A stretch of 64,000 nucleotides of DNA from Sphingomonas_O antarctica (GTDB lineage: Bacteria; Pseudomonadota; Alphaproteobacteria; Sphingomonadales; Sphingomonadaceae): contig NZ_CBCRXM010000007.1 in the NCBI RefSeq assembly GCF_965137005.1, forward strand, positions 62,001 to 126,000, written 5' to 3'. Positions within the stretch are counted from its first letter, which is position 1, and each line of letters starts with the position of its first letter. Both the position numbers and the translations under genes were made by a program. This document shows positions 34,762-44,130 of this stretch, in pieces. The notes under the pieces were generated by a model that made no database searches, had not been told where the DNA came from, and saw only the letters and a list, made by a program, of their open reading frames with translations.

Positions 34762-37107
34762 GTGACCACACCCTCCGAAGGACCCTCGCTGCCCAACTGG
34801 CGGCTCGTGCTTGGCCTGACCAATTCGGGCGGGGGCGATTGGGGGCGGGTGCGCGCGGCACAGCTCAACGCCGTCCGGCGCCTGGCGCCGTTGCGGTTGG
34901 CGATTACCGCGATCGGCGTCGCGGCGGTGTGCAGTGCCTTGCGCGGGCATGTTGCCAACTGGGCGCTGGCCGGCTGGGCGCTCGCCGTCACCGCCGTCGC
35001 CGGACATAGTTTCTATCGCAAATTGCGCGAAGGGCGTTGGCAGGTCGGCAGCGCATCGCTGCGCGACCTGCATGTCGAGAGCGTCTGGGCGATGACCATG
35101 GGCTTTGCCTGGGCCTCCGCGCCGCTGTTGCCGCTGCTCGCGCCGCACGGGCCACCGGCCGAAATGTTGGTCGTGTGGGTCGTCTGCACGACGATGATGT
35201 CGGCGGCGGCGATGGGGCTGTCGGTGCTGCCGCTGGCCACCGTCTGCTATCAATTGATTGTCAGTGGTGCATTGGCCTTTGCAACCTGGCGGCTGGGCCT
35301 GCCGCTCGTCGCGCTGATCGCGGCGTTGTACGGCTTCGGCATGGCGCTGGTGTCGCTGACAACCGGTCGCAAGTTCATCGCGCATGAAGCGGCACAGCTT
35401 CAGCTCGACGAAAAAAACGAAGTCGTCTCGCTGTTGCTGCGCGAATTCGACGACAAGGGCGGCGACTGGATGTGGCAAACCGACGCGGGCAAATGCCTGA
35501 CCCACGTGTCGCCGCGCTTTGCGGTCGCATTAGGGCTGCAGCCCGAGGCTCTAGAGGCCAAGGCGCTGTTGCAGGTGCTGGCCGGATCGCGCTGGGACAC
35601 CGGCGATTTCCATGCCTCGCTTCACGAACTCGCCGAACGGCTGAAACTGCGCGAGGCGTTTTCGGACCTGACCATTCCGGTCGAGGTCGGTGACGATCTG
35701 CATTGGTGGGAATTGTCGGCCTCACCCCGCTTCGAAGACGGCGTGTTCATCGGTTTCCGCGGGGTCGGATCGGACGTCACCGCCGCAAGGCATGCTGCGG
35801 ACAAGATCAACCAGATGGCACGGTTCGACCCGCTGACCGGACTGCCCAACCGCCTGCATGTTAACGAGGCACTGTCCTCGACATTGGCGCAGGCCGACAA
35901 ATGGAAGGGGCGTTGTGCGTTCCTAATGATCGACCTCGACCGGTTCAAGGCGATCAACGACACGCTGGGCCATCCGGTCGGCGACCGGTTGCTGATGCGT
36001 GTGGCCGAACGGCTCCGCGCGCTGATTTCGGGCCATGAGAGCTGTGGTCGCTTGGGCGGCGACGAATTCGGCGTGGTGATCGCCGATGGCAATGACACGA
36101 CGCGGATCGAAGCCCTGTCCCGCGCGATCATCGAATCGCTGTCGCGGCCCTATGAGGTCGACGAGCACACGCTCTATATCGGCGCGTCGATCGGCTATGC
36201 GGTCGGACCGCGCGACGGCCAGACGGTCGAGACGTTGGTGCGCTCCGCGGACCTGGCCTTGTACCGCGCCAAGGATCAGGGCGGCGGCATCGTCTATGCC
36301 TATGAGCCGCAGCTGCACAGCCATGCGGAGGAACGCCGCGTTCTCGAAATCGCGCTGCGCAAGGCGCTCGAACGCGATCAGCTGACGGTACATTACCAGC
36401 CTGTGGTCGCCGCCGACACCGGCGCGATCGAGAGTTTCGAAGCGCTGCTGCGCTGGACGCACCCCGAACTGGGGCCGATCAGTCCGGCAAAATTCGTGCC
36501 GATCGCCGAGGATACACGCCTGATCGGCCCGATCGGCGACTGGGTGCTGATGACCGCGTGTACCGAGGCGCGCAATTGGCCCGACCATGTCCGCATCGCG
36601 GTCAATGTCTCCGCCGAGCAATTGATGAACGGCAATTTCGTCGGGACGGTGGTGCAGGCGCTGGCGCGGAGTGGGCTCGCCGCCAACCGGCTGGAACTCG
36701 AAGTCACCGAAAGCGTGTTCCTGCGCGAAGGCGGCGGGGTCACCGACATGCTCGACAAATTGCTGTCGCTGGGCGTGCGCCTGTCGCTCGACGATTTCGG
36801 GACGGGTTATTCGTCGCTCGGCTACCTCGCGAAAATCCGCTTCAACACGATCAAGATCGACCGCAGCTTTGTCCAGGCAGCGGCGAAAAATGTGGCGGAA
36901 GCGATCGCGATCATCCGCGCGGTGGTCACGCTGGCCAGCAGCCTAGACATGACCACGACGGCGGAAGGCATCGAGACCGATCGCGAGCTGACCCTGATGC
37001 GCGATCTGGGCGCGAAGAAAATCCAAGGTTTCCTGTTCGGCCGGCCGATGCCCGCGCGCGATGCGCTGAAGTTGTTCAACCGCGACGGCGAGCGCGCGGT
37101 GGCTTGA
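34762..37107 (+). CDS. GGDEF-EAL c-di-GMP signalling protein with membrane sensor and PAS-like domain
   Basis: A 781-residue inner-membrane protein. The first ~200 residues hold about five to six hydrophobic segments, then a PAS-like stretch (GDWMWQTDAGKCLTHVSPRF; FIGFRGVGSDVTAARHA). The GGDEF domain has RLGGDEF intact, so cyclase activity is possible, but no RxxD inhibitory site precedes it. The EAL domain keeps ESFEALLRW, LELEVTES, DDFGTGYSSLGYL, KIDRSFV and TAEGIET, so phosphodiesterase activity is likely. The GTG start at 34762 is the first in frame. It stands alone between the FAAL and the adhesin; a link to adhesin expression is a reasonable but unproven idea. Confidence 0.94.
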   Translation: MTTPSEGPSLPNWRLVLGLTNSGGGDWGRVRAAQLNAVRRLAPLRLAITAIGVAAVCSALRGHVANWALAGWALAVTAVAGHSFYRKLREGRWQVGSASLRDLHVESVWAMTMGFAWASAPLLPLLAPHGPPAEMLVVWVVCTTMMSAAAMGLSVLPLATVCYQLIVSGALAFATWRLGLPLVALIAALYGFGMALVSLTTGRKFIAHEAAQLQLDEKNEVVSLLLREFDDKGGDWMWQTDAGKCLTHVSPRFAVALGLQPEALEAKALLQVLAGSRWDTGDFHASLHELAERLKLREAFSDLTIPVEVGDDLHWWELSASPRFEDGVFIGFRGVGSDVTAARHAADKINQMARFDPLTGLPNRLHVNEALSSTLAQADKWKGRCAFLMIDLDRFKAINDTLGHPVGDRLLMRVAERLRALISGHESCGRLGGDEFGVVIADGNDTTRIEALSRAIIESLSRPYEVDEHTLYIGASIGYAVGPRDGQTVETLVRSADLALYRAKDQGGGIVYAYEPQLHSHAEERRVLEIALRKALERDQLTVHYQPVVAADTGAIESFEALLRWTHPELGPISPAKFVPIAEDTRLIGPIGDWVLMTACTEARNWPDHVRIAVNVSAEQLMNGNFVGTVVQALARSGLAANRLELEVTESVFLREGGGVTDMLDKLLSLGVRLSLDDFGTGYSSLGYLAKIRFNTIKIDRSFVQAAAKNVAEAIAIIRAVVTLASSLDMTTTAEGIETDRELTLMRDLGAKKIQGFLFGRPMPARDALKLFNRDGERAVA

Positions 37108-37264
37108 CCCTGCACGCCGGCCAATTCTTCGTCGTTGCCCTAAAATGACGCACTGCCGCCGACTTTCAGGCTAGCGTATCAGGTGCTTACGCTTAAACGT
37201 GCTACGTCAGCGGGTCGCATATCCGGCTGGCGGGGCTGGGAACGACTAGCACGATACCCGCACG

Positions 37265-37280
37265 CCTCAGTTTTCTGAGG
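37265..37280 (+). promoter_or_regulatory. hairpin hiding the ribosome site of the adhesin gene
   Basis: Stem cctcag/ctgagg (37265-37270, 37275-37280, loop tttt). The right arm overlaps the likely Shine-Dalgarno gaggga just before the ATG at 37291, so folding would block initiation, as in a simple RNA thermometer. No further regulatory evidence. Confidence 0.42.
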
Positions 37281-37290
37281 GAGTATCGAC

Positions 37291-40200
37291 ATGCCTGTCC
37301 CATCCAAGACTTTTTTAACCGCAGCTGTGAGCGTGCTTGCAATCGCCGTGGCTGCAACGCCGGCCCAGGCGGATGAATGCTTCCTCGATCGCAACAACAA
37401 CGGCACCATCGACACCGGCATCGATAATGACGGCGGCGCAGATTCCGCGGGTAATGATACACGCCTCGCTTGTGGCATTAGTTCCACGGCGACGGGTTTG
37501 GCTTCCACGGCAGTTGGCGTTTCTGCGCAAGCAACCAACACCAGTGCAACGGCCGTTGGTTACACCGCCCAAGCAAGTAACCTGAATACGACGGCGTTGG
37601 GCGTCGACGCAATAGCTTCCGGCGCAGACTCGACCGGCATCGGGGTGTCGGTGCGAGCGACGGGTACCTCCGCTGTCGCTATTGGCACCACGACGACTGC
37701 TACAGCAGATGGATCGACTGCGGTCGGCTACTCTGCAGACGCCACCGGAATGAGCTCAACCGCCATCGGCCAGGGCGCGCAGGCATCCGGCACTATTTCA
37801 ACGGCGCTAGGCAACGGAGCAACGGCCAGTAATGCTTCTGCAGCAGCATTCGGCGCTGGTGCCAGTGCCAGTGGCTCGAACTCGGTGGCCATCGGTGCCG
37901 CCGCGGCAAGCGCGGACAGATCCGTTGGCATCGGCACATCTGCTTCCGCGCAATCGTATCGCGGCGTCGCGGTAGGCGCGTCGTCGATCGCCCAAGGCAA
38001 CGCAGGGATTGCCATAGGTTCCGACGCGGCGGCGGGTACTCCGACTGCTGGCGGAGCCATTGCCATCGGCGCGAGCTCAGGCGCCTTCGCTGGAGGATTT
38101 GGCGGTCAAGCGACGACCGCGACGGGCAGCAATTCAATCGCCTTTGGCACCGGGGCGCAGAGTTTTCAGGCTGGCGCCATTGCGATCGGCGGGCGCACCG
38201 ACAACAGTGTAGGCCAAGGCGCTGCGGCCACTGCGATTGGCGCAGTGGCGATCGGCGCCCAAGCGACCACCGGCACCTCGGCTGCTTATTCCGTAACACT
38301 GGGAGCGGGTTCCAACGTGACGGGCGCGGAGGCATTTGCCGGCGGGCACAATTCGCGCGCGAGCGCCGAGGGTGCGATCGCGATCGGCGGCGATAGCGGC
38401 GACGCCGATACTTTCGGCGCGACGGCAAGTACCACCAGCGCCGTGGCGATCGGTCAGGACGCCGTCGCCAGTGGTTCGTTTGGAGTTGTCGCGCTGGGCG
38501 CCATGGCCACGGCATCGGGCGACTATTCGACCGCTATCGGCAAAGGGTCGAATGCGCTGCAACAAGACACGATCGCTATCGGGAATAATGCAAAAGCAGG
38601 CGGGTTGGACTCCACGACTATCGGCGTCGACGCGCAAAGTACGGGAACCCGGACCACGATCATAGGGTCGGAAAGTTCTGCGGGGAGTAACACGGCCGGC
38701 GTAGCGGTCGGCTATCGGTCGGTAGTTGCCGCCAATGGTGGGACAGCCGTCGGTGCCTTCGCATCGACCACCGGTCTAAGGTCCATCGCGATCGGGACCG
38801 ACGCTGGGGGCGACGATATTGGCCCATCGGCCTCCGCGACCGATGCAATTGCCTTGGGCACGGAAGCGATCGCCGCCGGTGTACGTTCCAACAGCATTGG
38901 CGCTCTTTCCGTAGCCTCGAGCCCCTATTCCACCGCTCTCGGTTTTGATGCGCAGGCCATGGGCAATGGTGCGTTGGCGCTGGGTGCGAGTTCGCGCACG
39001 GGGGACGGCAGTACGGCAGGGAATATTGCCATCGGCTTGTCTAGTGGCGCACTGGCCGGGAATGTCGGCGGGACCGGAGCAACGGCAACCGGCGGCCAAT
39101 CGCTCGCCATCGGTGTTGCAGCACAGGCCACCGGCGCATCGACCAACGCGATCGGTTCAGCCGCATCGGCGACGGGGATCAACGCCATGGCAATTGGCAC
39201 GACATCGGGCGCCTCCGGCATTGCCTCGACGGCTATGGGCCAACAGGCCAATGCATCGGCCAATTTCGCGACCGCACTCGGCAACGTCGCCGTCGCATCG
39301 GGCCTGCGAAGTGTGGCGCTGGGCACTGACGGCACTGATGGCAACACGACTGGCGCTACCGCCAGTGCCGACGATGCGGTCGCCTTGGGCACCGATGCAG
39401 CCGCGGGTGGCGTTGCCAGCGTTGCGCTGGGCCTGACCTCTTCTGCCGGCGCGACGAACAGCATCGCCATTGGATCGGGCGCGAGCAGCGGGGGTGTCAG
39501 CGGCGTCGCCGTCGGGGCGCAAACGGTCGCGTCTGTGACGGGCGCAACGGCGATTGGCCTGCAGGCCAGCGCGACCGGGGTTTCGGCGACCGCTTTGGGC
39601 AATGGTGCCGCTGCGTCGGCCGCACGGTCAATTGCGATCGGCGCAGATGGTGCGGACGGTGATGCCTTTGCCGCACGCGCAACGGGTTCGGATGCGGTGG
39701 CGATCGGCACGGACTCACTCGCCAGCAATACCGCTTCCGTAGCCGTCGGCGCGGGCAATACCGCCACTGGCGGCATCGGCGCGGTGAGCGTCGGCAACCG
39801 CTCGACCGCGAATGGTCAGGGCGCGGTCGCGATCGGCGATGCCGACAATGCCGTCGGCTTCGGCGCGGTGGCGATGGGCTTTTCGAGCAATGCGACGGCA
39901 TCGAACGCGCTGGCGCTGGGCAGTTCGTCGACCGCATCGGGATCGGCTGCGGTGGCGCTGGGCAATGGTGCTGTCGCCAGCATGAGCGGCAATCTTGGCC
40001 TAGGCTCGTCGGCGCAAGCGACGGGGGTCGTGGCGACGTCGATCGGCTATCTCAGCCAGGCAACGGGCGCGTTCGGCACCTCGATCGGGGCCGCTGCTGT
40101 CGCGACCAACGCCCAGACGACTGCGATCGGTGGGAAGAGCACGGCATCGGCGATGAACACCTCGGCGGTCGGTTATATGGCGACGGCCAGCTTTGCGGGA

Positions 40201-40656
40201 TCGACTGCGCTGGGGGCCAATGCCGCGACGACTGCGGTCAATCAGGTCAAGCTGGGCGGATCGGGGACGTCGGTACAACTCGGTGACATCGCCGCCTCCG
40301 ACGCTGCGCAGAGCGGAACCGAATTCTACGTCACGGTCGATGCCAATGGCACGCTGGGCAAGGGCGGGCAGTCGGGTGCGTCGCTGGTCGCGATGCAGCA
40401 GAACGCCCAAATCGAAAGCCTGCAGGTCAGCCAGGCGGCGATCGACGATACCGTCGCCGCGCAGGGGCGGCAGATCACCGCGCTCGGCACCGGGCTGCAT
40501 CAGGCCAATGCCGGGATCGCGGCGGCGATGGCGATGGGCGGGATGATGGCGGTCCCCGACAGCAACGTGTCGGTGAACTTAAACCTGGCGACATATCGCG
40601 GCGAGCAGGGCTTTTCCGGCGGGCTGGTCGGGCGTGTGGCGCCGAAAGTGTTCTGA
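37291..40656 (+). CDS. trimeric autotransporter adhesin (YadA-like)
   Basis: A 1121-residue surface adhesin. The signal peptide MPVPSKTFLTAAVSVLAIAV ends at AQA-DE. Right after it is DRNNNGTIDTGIDND, which resembles a calcium-binding DxDxDG loop. Residues ~60-960 are the head: dozens of ~14-residue YadA-type repeats (AxGxxSxAxG, AIGxxAxA). A neck, GANAATTAVNQVKLGG, leads to a short coiled coil (MQQNAQIESLQVSQAAIDDT). The anchor NAGIAAAMAMGGMMAV... ends VGRVAPKVF, with the C-terminal Phe of outer-membrane barrels. The stalk is very short for the head length. It follows a GGDEF-EAL gene by 183 bases. Confidence 0.94.
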   Translation: MPVPSKTFLTAAVSVLAIAVAATPAQADECFLDRNNNGTIDTGIDNDGGADSAGNDTRLACGISSTATGLASTAVGVSAQATNTSATAVGYTAQASNLNTTALGVDAIASGADSTGIGVSVRATGTSAVAIGTTTTATADGSTAVGYSADATGMSSTAIGQGAQASGTISTALGNGATASNASAAAFGAGASASGSNSVAIGAAAASADRSVGIGTSASAQSYRGVAVGASSIAQGNAGIAIGSDAAAGTPTAGGAIAIGASSGAFAGGFGGQATTATGSNSIAFGTGAQSFQAGAIAIGGRTDNSVGQGAAATAIGAVAIGAQATTGTSAAYSVTLGAGSNVTGAEAFAGGHNSRASAEGAIAIGGDSGDADTFGATASTTSAVAIGQDAVASGSFGVVALGAMATASGDYSTAIGKGSNALQQDTIAIGNNAKAGGLDSTTIGVDAQSTGTRTTIIGSESSAGSNTAGVAVGYRSVVAANGGTAVGAFASTTGLRSIAIGTDAGGDDIGPSASATDAIALGTEAIAAGVRSNSIGALSVASSPYSTALGFDAQAMGNGALALGASSRTGDGSTAGNIAIGLSSGALAGNVGGTGATATGGQSLAIGVAAQATGASTNAIGSAASATGINAMAIGTTSGASGIASTAMGQQANASANFATALGNVAVASGLRSVALGTDGTDGNTTGATASADDAVALGTDAAAGGVASVALGLTSSAGATNSIAIGSGASSGGVSGVAVGAQTVASVTGATAIGLQASATGVSATALGNGAAASAARSIAIGADGADGDAFAARATGSDAVAIGTDSLASNTASVAVGAGNTATGGIGAVSVGNRSTANGQGAVAIGDADNAVGFGAVAMGFSSNATASNALALGSSSTASGSAAVALGNGAVASMSGNLGLGSSAQATGVVATSIGYLSQATGAFGTSIGAAAVATNAQTTAIGGKSTASAMNTSAVGYMATASFAGSTALGANAATTAVNQVKLGGSGTSVQLGDIAASDAAQSGTEFYVTVDANGTLGKGGQSGASLVAMQQNAQIESLQVSQAAIDDTVAAQGRQITALGTGLHQANAGIAAAMAMGGMMAVPDSNVSVNLNLATYRGEQGFSGGLVGRVAPKVF

Positions 40657-40726
40657 ATGCGGGCGTGGCGGGGTCGACGCGAAAAGGCTCTACCGGTGGG
40701 CGCGTCGGCGTGGCATTCGGTTTTTG

Positions 40727-41227
40727 ATGAAACCGATCCTCGCCCTCGCACTGGCTTTGACCACGGCACCTGCATTCGCGCAGGCGCCCGCCCCCGTCGC
40801 CGCGCCGACGCTCGAACAGCACGAGCTGATGAAATTGATCTGGTCGACCATGGCGGCGGTCGATCAGGCCAACCGCACCGGCAATTATTCGGTGCTGCGC
40901 GACCTCGCCGCGCCGGGCTTTCAGGCGGTCAACGACCAAGCGAAGCTGACCGCGATCTTCGCCAATTTACGCGCGTCGGGCGTCGATCTGTCGTCCACAC
41001 TGCTGCTCGCGCCGACCTATCGCGTGCCGCCGCAAATGGTTCAGCCGGGACTGGTGCGCGTGCAGGGCGCATTCGGTATGCGGCCCAATGCGATCAGTTT
41101 CGACCTGGCCTATCAATTCAGCGGCGGCCAATGGCGGTTGTTCGGCATCGGCGTATCGCCGGTGGCGATGCCGACGCAGCAGGCGGCGCCGCAAGCCGCG
41201 CCGCCGCCCAAGCCCAAGGGGCGCTAG
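40727..41227 (+). CDS. hypothetical exported protein
   Basis: A 166-residue protein with signal peptide MKPILALALALTTAPAFAQA. The mature part, HELMKLIWSTMAAVDQANRT and RDLAAPGFQAVNDQAKLTAI, looks like an NTF2/SnoaL-like cone-shaped domain, but this is tentative. The C-terminus is Pro/Ala/Lys-rich (PQAAPPPKPKGR). The ATG at 40727 is chosen because it begins the signal peptide; there is no clear ribosome site. Its stop and the thiSG stop on the other strand overlap (CTAG). No function is proposed. Confidence 0.66.
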   Translation: MKPILALALALTTAPAFAQAPAPVAAPTLEQHELMKLIWSTMAAVDQANRTGNYSVLRDLAAPGFQAVNDQAKLTAIFANLRASGVDLSSTLLLAPTYRVPPQMVQPGLVRVQGAFGMRPNAISFDLAYQFSGGQWRLFGIGVSPVAMPTQQAAPQAAPPPKPKGR

Positions 41228-42228
41228 ATCAAACCGGCGAGCGGGCTCGACGGGTCAGCATATTTACGCGTGCCCATGCGCCCCGCGAGGTAGGCGAGAC
41301 GCCCCGATTCGACCGCGAGTTTCATCGCCGCTGCCATTTTGATCGGGTCTTTCGCTTCGGCAATTGCGGTGTTCATTAGGACCCCGTCGCAGCCGAGCTC
41401 CATCGCCACCGCGGCATCGCTGGCGGTGCCGACACCGGCGTCGACCAGCACCGGCACCTTCGCGCCTTCCACGATAAGCCGGATGGTGACGCGGTTCTGG
41501 ATGCCGAGGCCGGAGCCGATCGGCGCGCCCAGCGGCATGATCGCGACCGCGCCCGCCTCTTCCAATTGTTTCGCGGCGATCGGATCGTCGGTGCAATAGA
41601 CCATCGGCTTGAAGCCTTCGCGGACGAGAACGTCGGTCGCCTTCAGCGTTTCGCGCATGTCCGGGTATAGCGTGCGCGCTTCGCCGAGCACTTCGAGTTT
41701 GACGAGATCCCAACCTCCCGCTTCCCGCGCCAGGCGCAGCGTGCGGACCGCGCTGTCGGCGTCGAAACAGCCCGCGGTATTGGGCAGATACGTGATCTTC
41801 GCCGGGTCGATAAAGTCCATCAACAGCGGCGCATTGCGATCGGATATGTTCACCCGCCGCACCGCCACCGTGACGATCTCCGCACCCGATGCGGCGACAG
41901 CGGCGGCGTTCTGCGCGAAATCCTTATATTTGCCGGTGCCGACGATCAGCCGGCTGCGGAACGTCTTGCCCGCGACGGTCCATGTATCGTCATCGACCGC
42001 TACCGGATGGTCGCCACCGCCGACAAAATGAACGATCTCCAGTTCGTCGCCATCCTCGACGCGAACGTCGGCGAGGGTGGAGCGTGGAACGATCTCCAAA
42101 TTGCGTTCGACCGCGACGCGCGTCGGTTCGAGCCCGAGTTCCAGCGCCAACGCCGCAATGCTCAAGTCGTTCGCCACGCGGCGGTGTTCGCCGTTGACGC
42201 GGATGGAAATGGTGCCGTCTGGGGTCAT
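41224..42228 (-). CDS. thiG: ThiS-ThiG fusion, sulfur carrier plus thiazole synthase
   Basis: A 334-residue fusion in thiamine thiazole biosynthesis. Residues ~1-70 are ThiS: SIRVNGEHRRVANDLSIAAL and VEDGDELEIVHFVGGGDH, whose Gly-Gly would be the carrier's C-terminus. Residues ~80-334 are ThiG: FRSRLIVGTGKYKD, the lysine/phosphate-site blocks YLPNTAGCFDADSAVRTLRL and VKLEVLGEARTLYPD, and PVLVDAGVGTASDAAVAMEL. In the fused protein the GG is internal, so it could only be thiocarboxylated if the linker is cut or by a different route. thiD, thiE, thiF and thiO are not adjacent. No TPP riboswitch was recognised upstream; 75 bases separate it from divergent accB. Confidence 0.93.
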   Translation of the reverse strand: MTPDGTISIRVNGEHRRVANDLSIAALALELGLEPTRVAVERNLEIVPRSTLADVRVEDGDELEIVHFVGGGDHPVAVDDDTWTVAGKTFRSRLIVGTGKYKDFAQNAAAVAASGAEIVTVAVRRVNISDRNAPLLMDFIDPAKITYLPNTAGCFDADSAVRTLRLAREAGGWDLVKLEVLGEARTLYPDMRETLKATDVLVREGFKPMVYCTDDPIAAKQLEEAGAVAIMPLGAPIGSGLGIQNRVTIRLIVEGAKVPVLVDAGVGTASDAAVAMELGCDGVLMNTAIAEAKDPIKMAAAMKLAVESGRLAYLAGRMGTRKYADPSSPLAGLI

Positions 42229-42303
42229 GCCGCACCTCTAGCCATGCTTGCCCCTGCTGCGAAGCCATGACAGAGGCTGTCGCAATCCAAAAATGAGGTT
42301 CGC

Positions 42304-42774
42304 ATGAGCGACGAAGAGGGAGCGATGCAGGTCGATGTCGCGCTGGTCCGCCAGCTCGCCGAGCTGCTGGACGAAACGAAACTGACCGAAATCGAGGTCG
42401 AACATGGCGAGCGGCGCATCCGCGTCGCGCGCAAGGCGGCGGCGGTCGCGGGTTATGCTCCTGCCCCCGCTGCGGCACCGCTGCCGGCACCGACCGCATC
42501 CTTGCCCGCCGAAACGCCGACGACGGCGGCCAGCGAAAGCGGCACGCCGGTCAAATCGCCGATGGTCGGCACGGTATATCTGTCGGCGGAACCCGGATCG
42601 AAACCCTTCGCCAGCGTCGGGGACAAGGTCAGCGAAGGGCAGACCCTGGTCATCATCGAGGCGATGAAGGTGATGAACGCGATCCCCGCGCCCAATGGCG
42701 GCACGGTCAAGCGCATCTGCGTCGAAAACGGCCAGCCGGTCGAATTCGACCAGTCGCTGATCATCATCGAATAA
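42304..42774 (+). CDS. accB: acetyl-CoA carboxylase biotin carboxyl carrier protein
   Basis: AccB carries the carboxybiotin between AccC and the transferase in the first step of fatty-acid synthesis. The 156 residues have an N-terminal helical segment, an Ala/Pro-rich linker (APAPAAAPLPAPTASLPA) and the biotinyl domain, with the biotinylated lysine in EAMKVMN. The ATG at 42304 is chosen; a second in-frame ATG at 42328 (MQVDVALV) also matches many family starts. The stop and accC start overlap (TAATG), so the pair is coupled. Confidence 0.95.
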   Translation: MSDEEGAMQVDVALVRQLAELLDETKLTEIEVEHGERRIRVARKAAAVAGYAPAPAAAPLPAPTASLPAETPTTAASESGTPVKSPMVGTVYLSAEPGSKPFASVGDKVSEGQTLVIIEAMKVMNAIPAPNGGTVKRICVENGQPVEFDQSLIIIE

Positions 42775-44123
42775 TGGCGATTGAAAAGCTGCTGATCGCC
42801 AATCGCGGCGAGATTGCGCTGCGAATTCACCGTGCCTGCCACGAAATGGGCATCAAGACGGTGGCGGTGCATTCGACGGCGGATGCCGATGCGATGCACG
42901 TGCGGCTGGCCGATGAGGCGATCTGCATCGGGCCGCCCGCCGCCGCCGACAGCTATCTCAACATCCCGGCGATCATTTCCGCCGCCGAGATCAGCCATGC
43001 CGACGCGATCCATCCGGGATACGGGTTCCTCAGCGAGAACGCGCGTTTCGCCGATATCGTCGAGGAACACGGCATCATCTTCGTCGGGCCGAAGCCCGAA
43101 CATATCCGCACGATGGGCGACAAGATCGAGGCCAAGCGGACCGCCGGCGCGCTCGGGCTGCCGCTTGTGCCCGGATCGGACGGGCCGATCAGCGACCTGG
43201 CCGAGGCCAAGGCGATCGCCGCCGAGGCCGGCTATCCGGTGATCATCAAGGCGGCATCGGGCGGCGGCGGGCGCGGCATGAAAGTGTGCACGTCCGAGGA
43301 TCAGCTCGAAACGCTGATGCAACAGGCGGGCAGCGAGGCCAAGGCGGCGTTCGGCGACGCCACCGTCTATCTCGAAAAATACCTCGGCAACCCGCGCCAC
43401 ATCGAATTCCAGATCTTTGGCGACGGCAATGGCAATGCGATCCATCTCGGCGAGCGCGATTGCTCGCTCCAGCGGCGTCACCAGAAAGTGCTTGAAGAAG
43501 CACCATCCCCCGCCATTTCGACCGAGGAACGGATGCGCATGGGCGAAGTCGTCCGCAAGGCAATGGCCGATATGTCCTATCGCGGCGCGGGAACGATCGA
43601 ATTCCTGTGGGAAGACGGCGAATTCTATTTCATCGAAATGAACACGCGGCTGCAGGTCGAGCATCCGGTGACCGAGATGATCACCGGCCTCGACCTGGTC
43701 CGCGAACAGATCCGCATCGCCGAGGGTCGCCCGCTATCGGTCAAACAGGAAGACATCGAGTTCAAGGGGCATGCGATCGAATGCCGCATCAATGCCGAGG
43801 ACCCGCGCACCTTTGCGCCGTCGCCCGGGCTGGTGACGACCTATCACGCGCCGGGCGGCATGCACGTCCGCATCGATAGCGGGCTGTATGCAGGGTACCG
43901 CATCCCGCCTTATTACGATTCGATGATCGCCAAGCTGATCGTTTACGGGCGCACGCGCGAGGGCTGCATCATGCGGCTGCGGCGCGCGCTGGAGGAAATG
44001 GTCATCAACGGGGTCAAGACGACGATCCCGCTGCACCGCGACCTGTTGCAGGATCCCGACATGATGAACGGCGATTACTCGATCAAATGGCTCGAGGAAT
44101 GGTTGGCGAAGCAGGACGCCTGA
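42774..44123 (+). CDS. accC: acetyl-CoA carboxylase, biotin carboxylase subunit
   Basis: AccC carboxylates the biotin on AccB using ATP and bicarbonate. The 449 residues are full length. Landmarks are LLIANRGEIALRIHRACHEM, GYPVIIKAASGGGGRGMKV (ATP grasp), GERDCSLQRRHQKVLEEAPS, EDGEFYFIEMNTRLQVEHP (metal and catalytic residues) and ECRINAEDP. The start shares a base with the accB stop. ribF follows after 7 bases, so accB-accC may continue into ribF-ileS-lspA. Confidence 0.97.
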   Translation: MAIEKLLIANRGEIALRIHRACHEMGIKTVAVHSTADADAMHVRLADEAICIGPPAAADSYLNIPAIISAAEISHADAIHPGYGFLSENARFADIVEEHGIIFVGPKPEHIRTMGDKIEAKRTAGALGLPLVPGSDGPISDLAEAKAIAAEAGYPVIIKAASGGGGRGMKVCTSEDQLETLMQQAGSEAKAAFGDATVYLEKYLGNPRHIEFQIFGDGNGNAIHLGERDCSLQRRHQKVLEEAPSPAISTEERMRMGEVVRKAMADMSYRGAGTIEFLWEDGEFYFIEMNTRLQVEHPVTEMITGLDLVREQIRIAEGRPLSVKQEDIEFKGHAIECRINAEDPRTFAPSPGLVTTYHAPGGMHVRIDSGLYAGYRIPPYYDSMIAKLIVYGRTREGCIMRLRRALEEMVINGVKTTIPLHRDLLQDPDMMNGDYSIKWLEEWLAKQDA

Positions 44124-44130
44124 GCGCCTG

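Noticed and set aside
38925..39797. 290-codon minus-strand Ala/Pro-rich frame in the adhesin gene
   Set aside because: Produced by the antisense of the Ala/Gly repeat region; no signal or domain.
37291..40656. CRISPR-like or tandem DNA repeat
   Set aside because: The repetition is at the protein level (YadA head motifs); DNA copies diverge and there are no spacers.
42229..42303. TPP riboswitch before the thiSG gene
   Set aside because: No thi-box-like sequence or suitable structure could be seen in the 75-base gap shared with accB.
42453..43664. 403-codon minus-strand frame opposite accB-accC
   Set aside because: Shadow frame; no recognisable domain.
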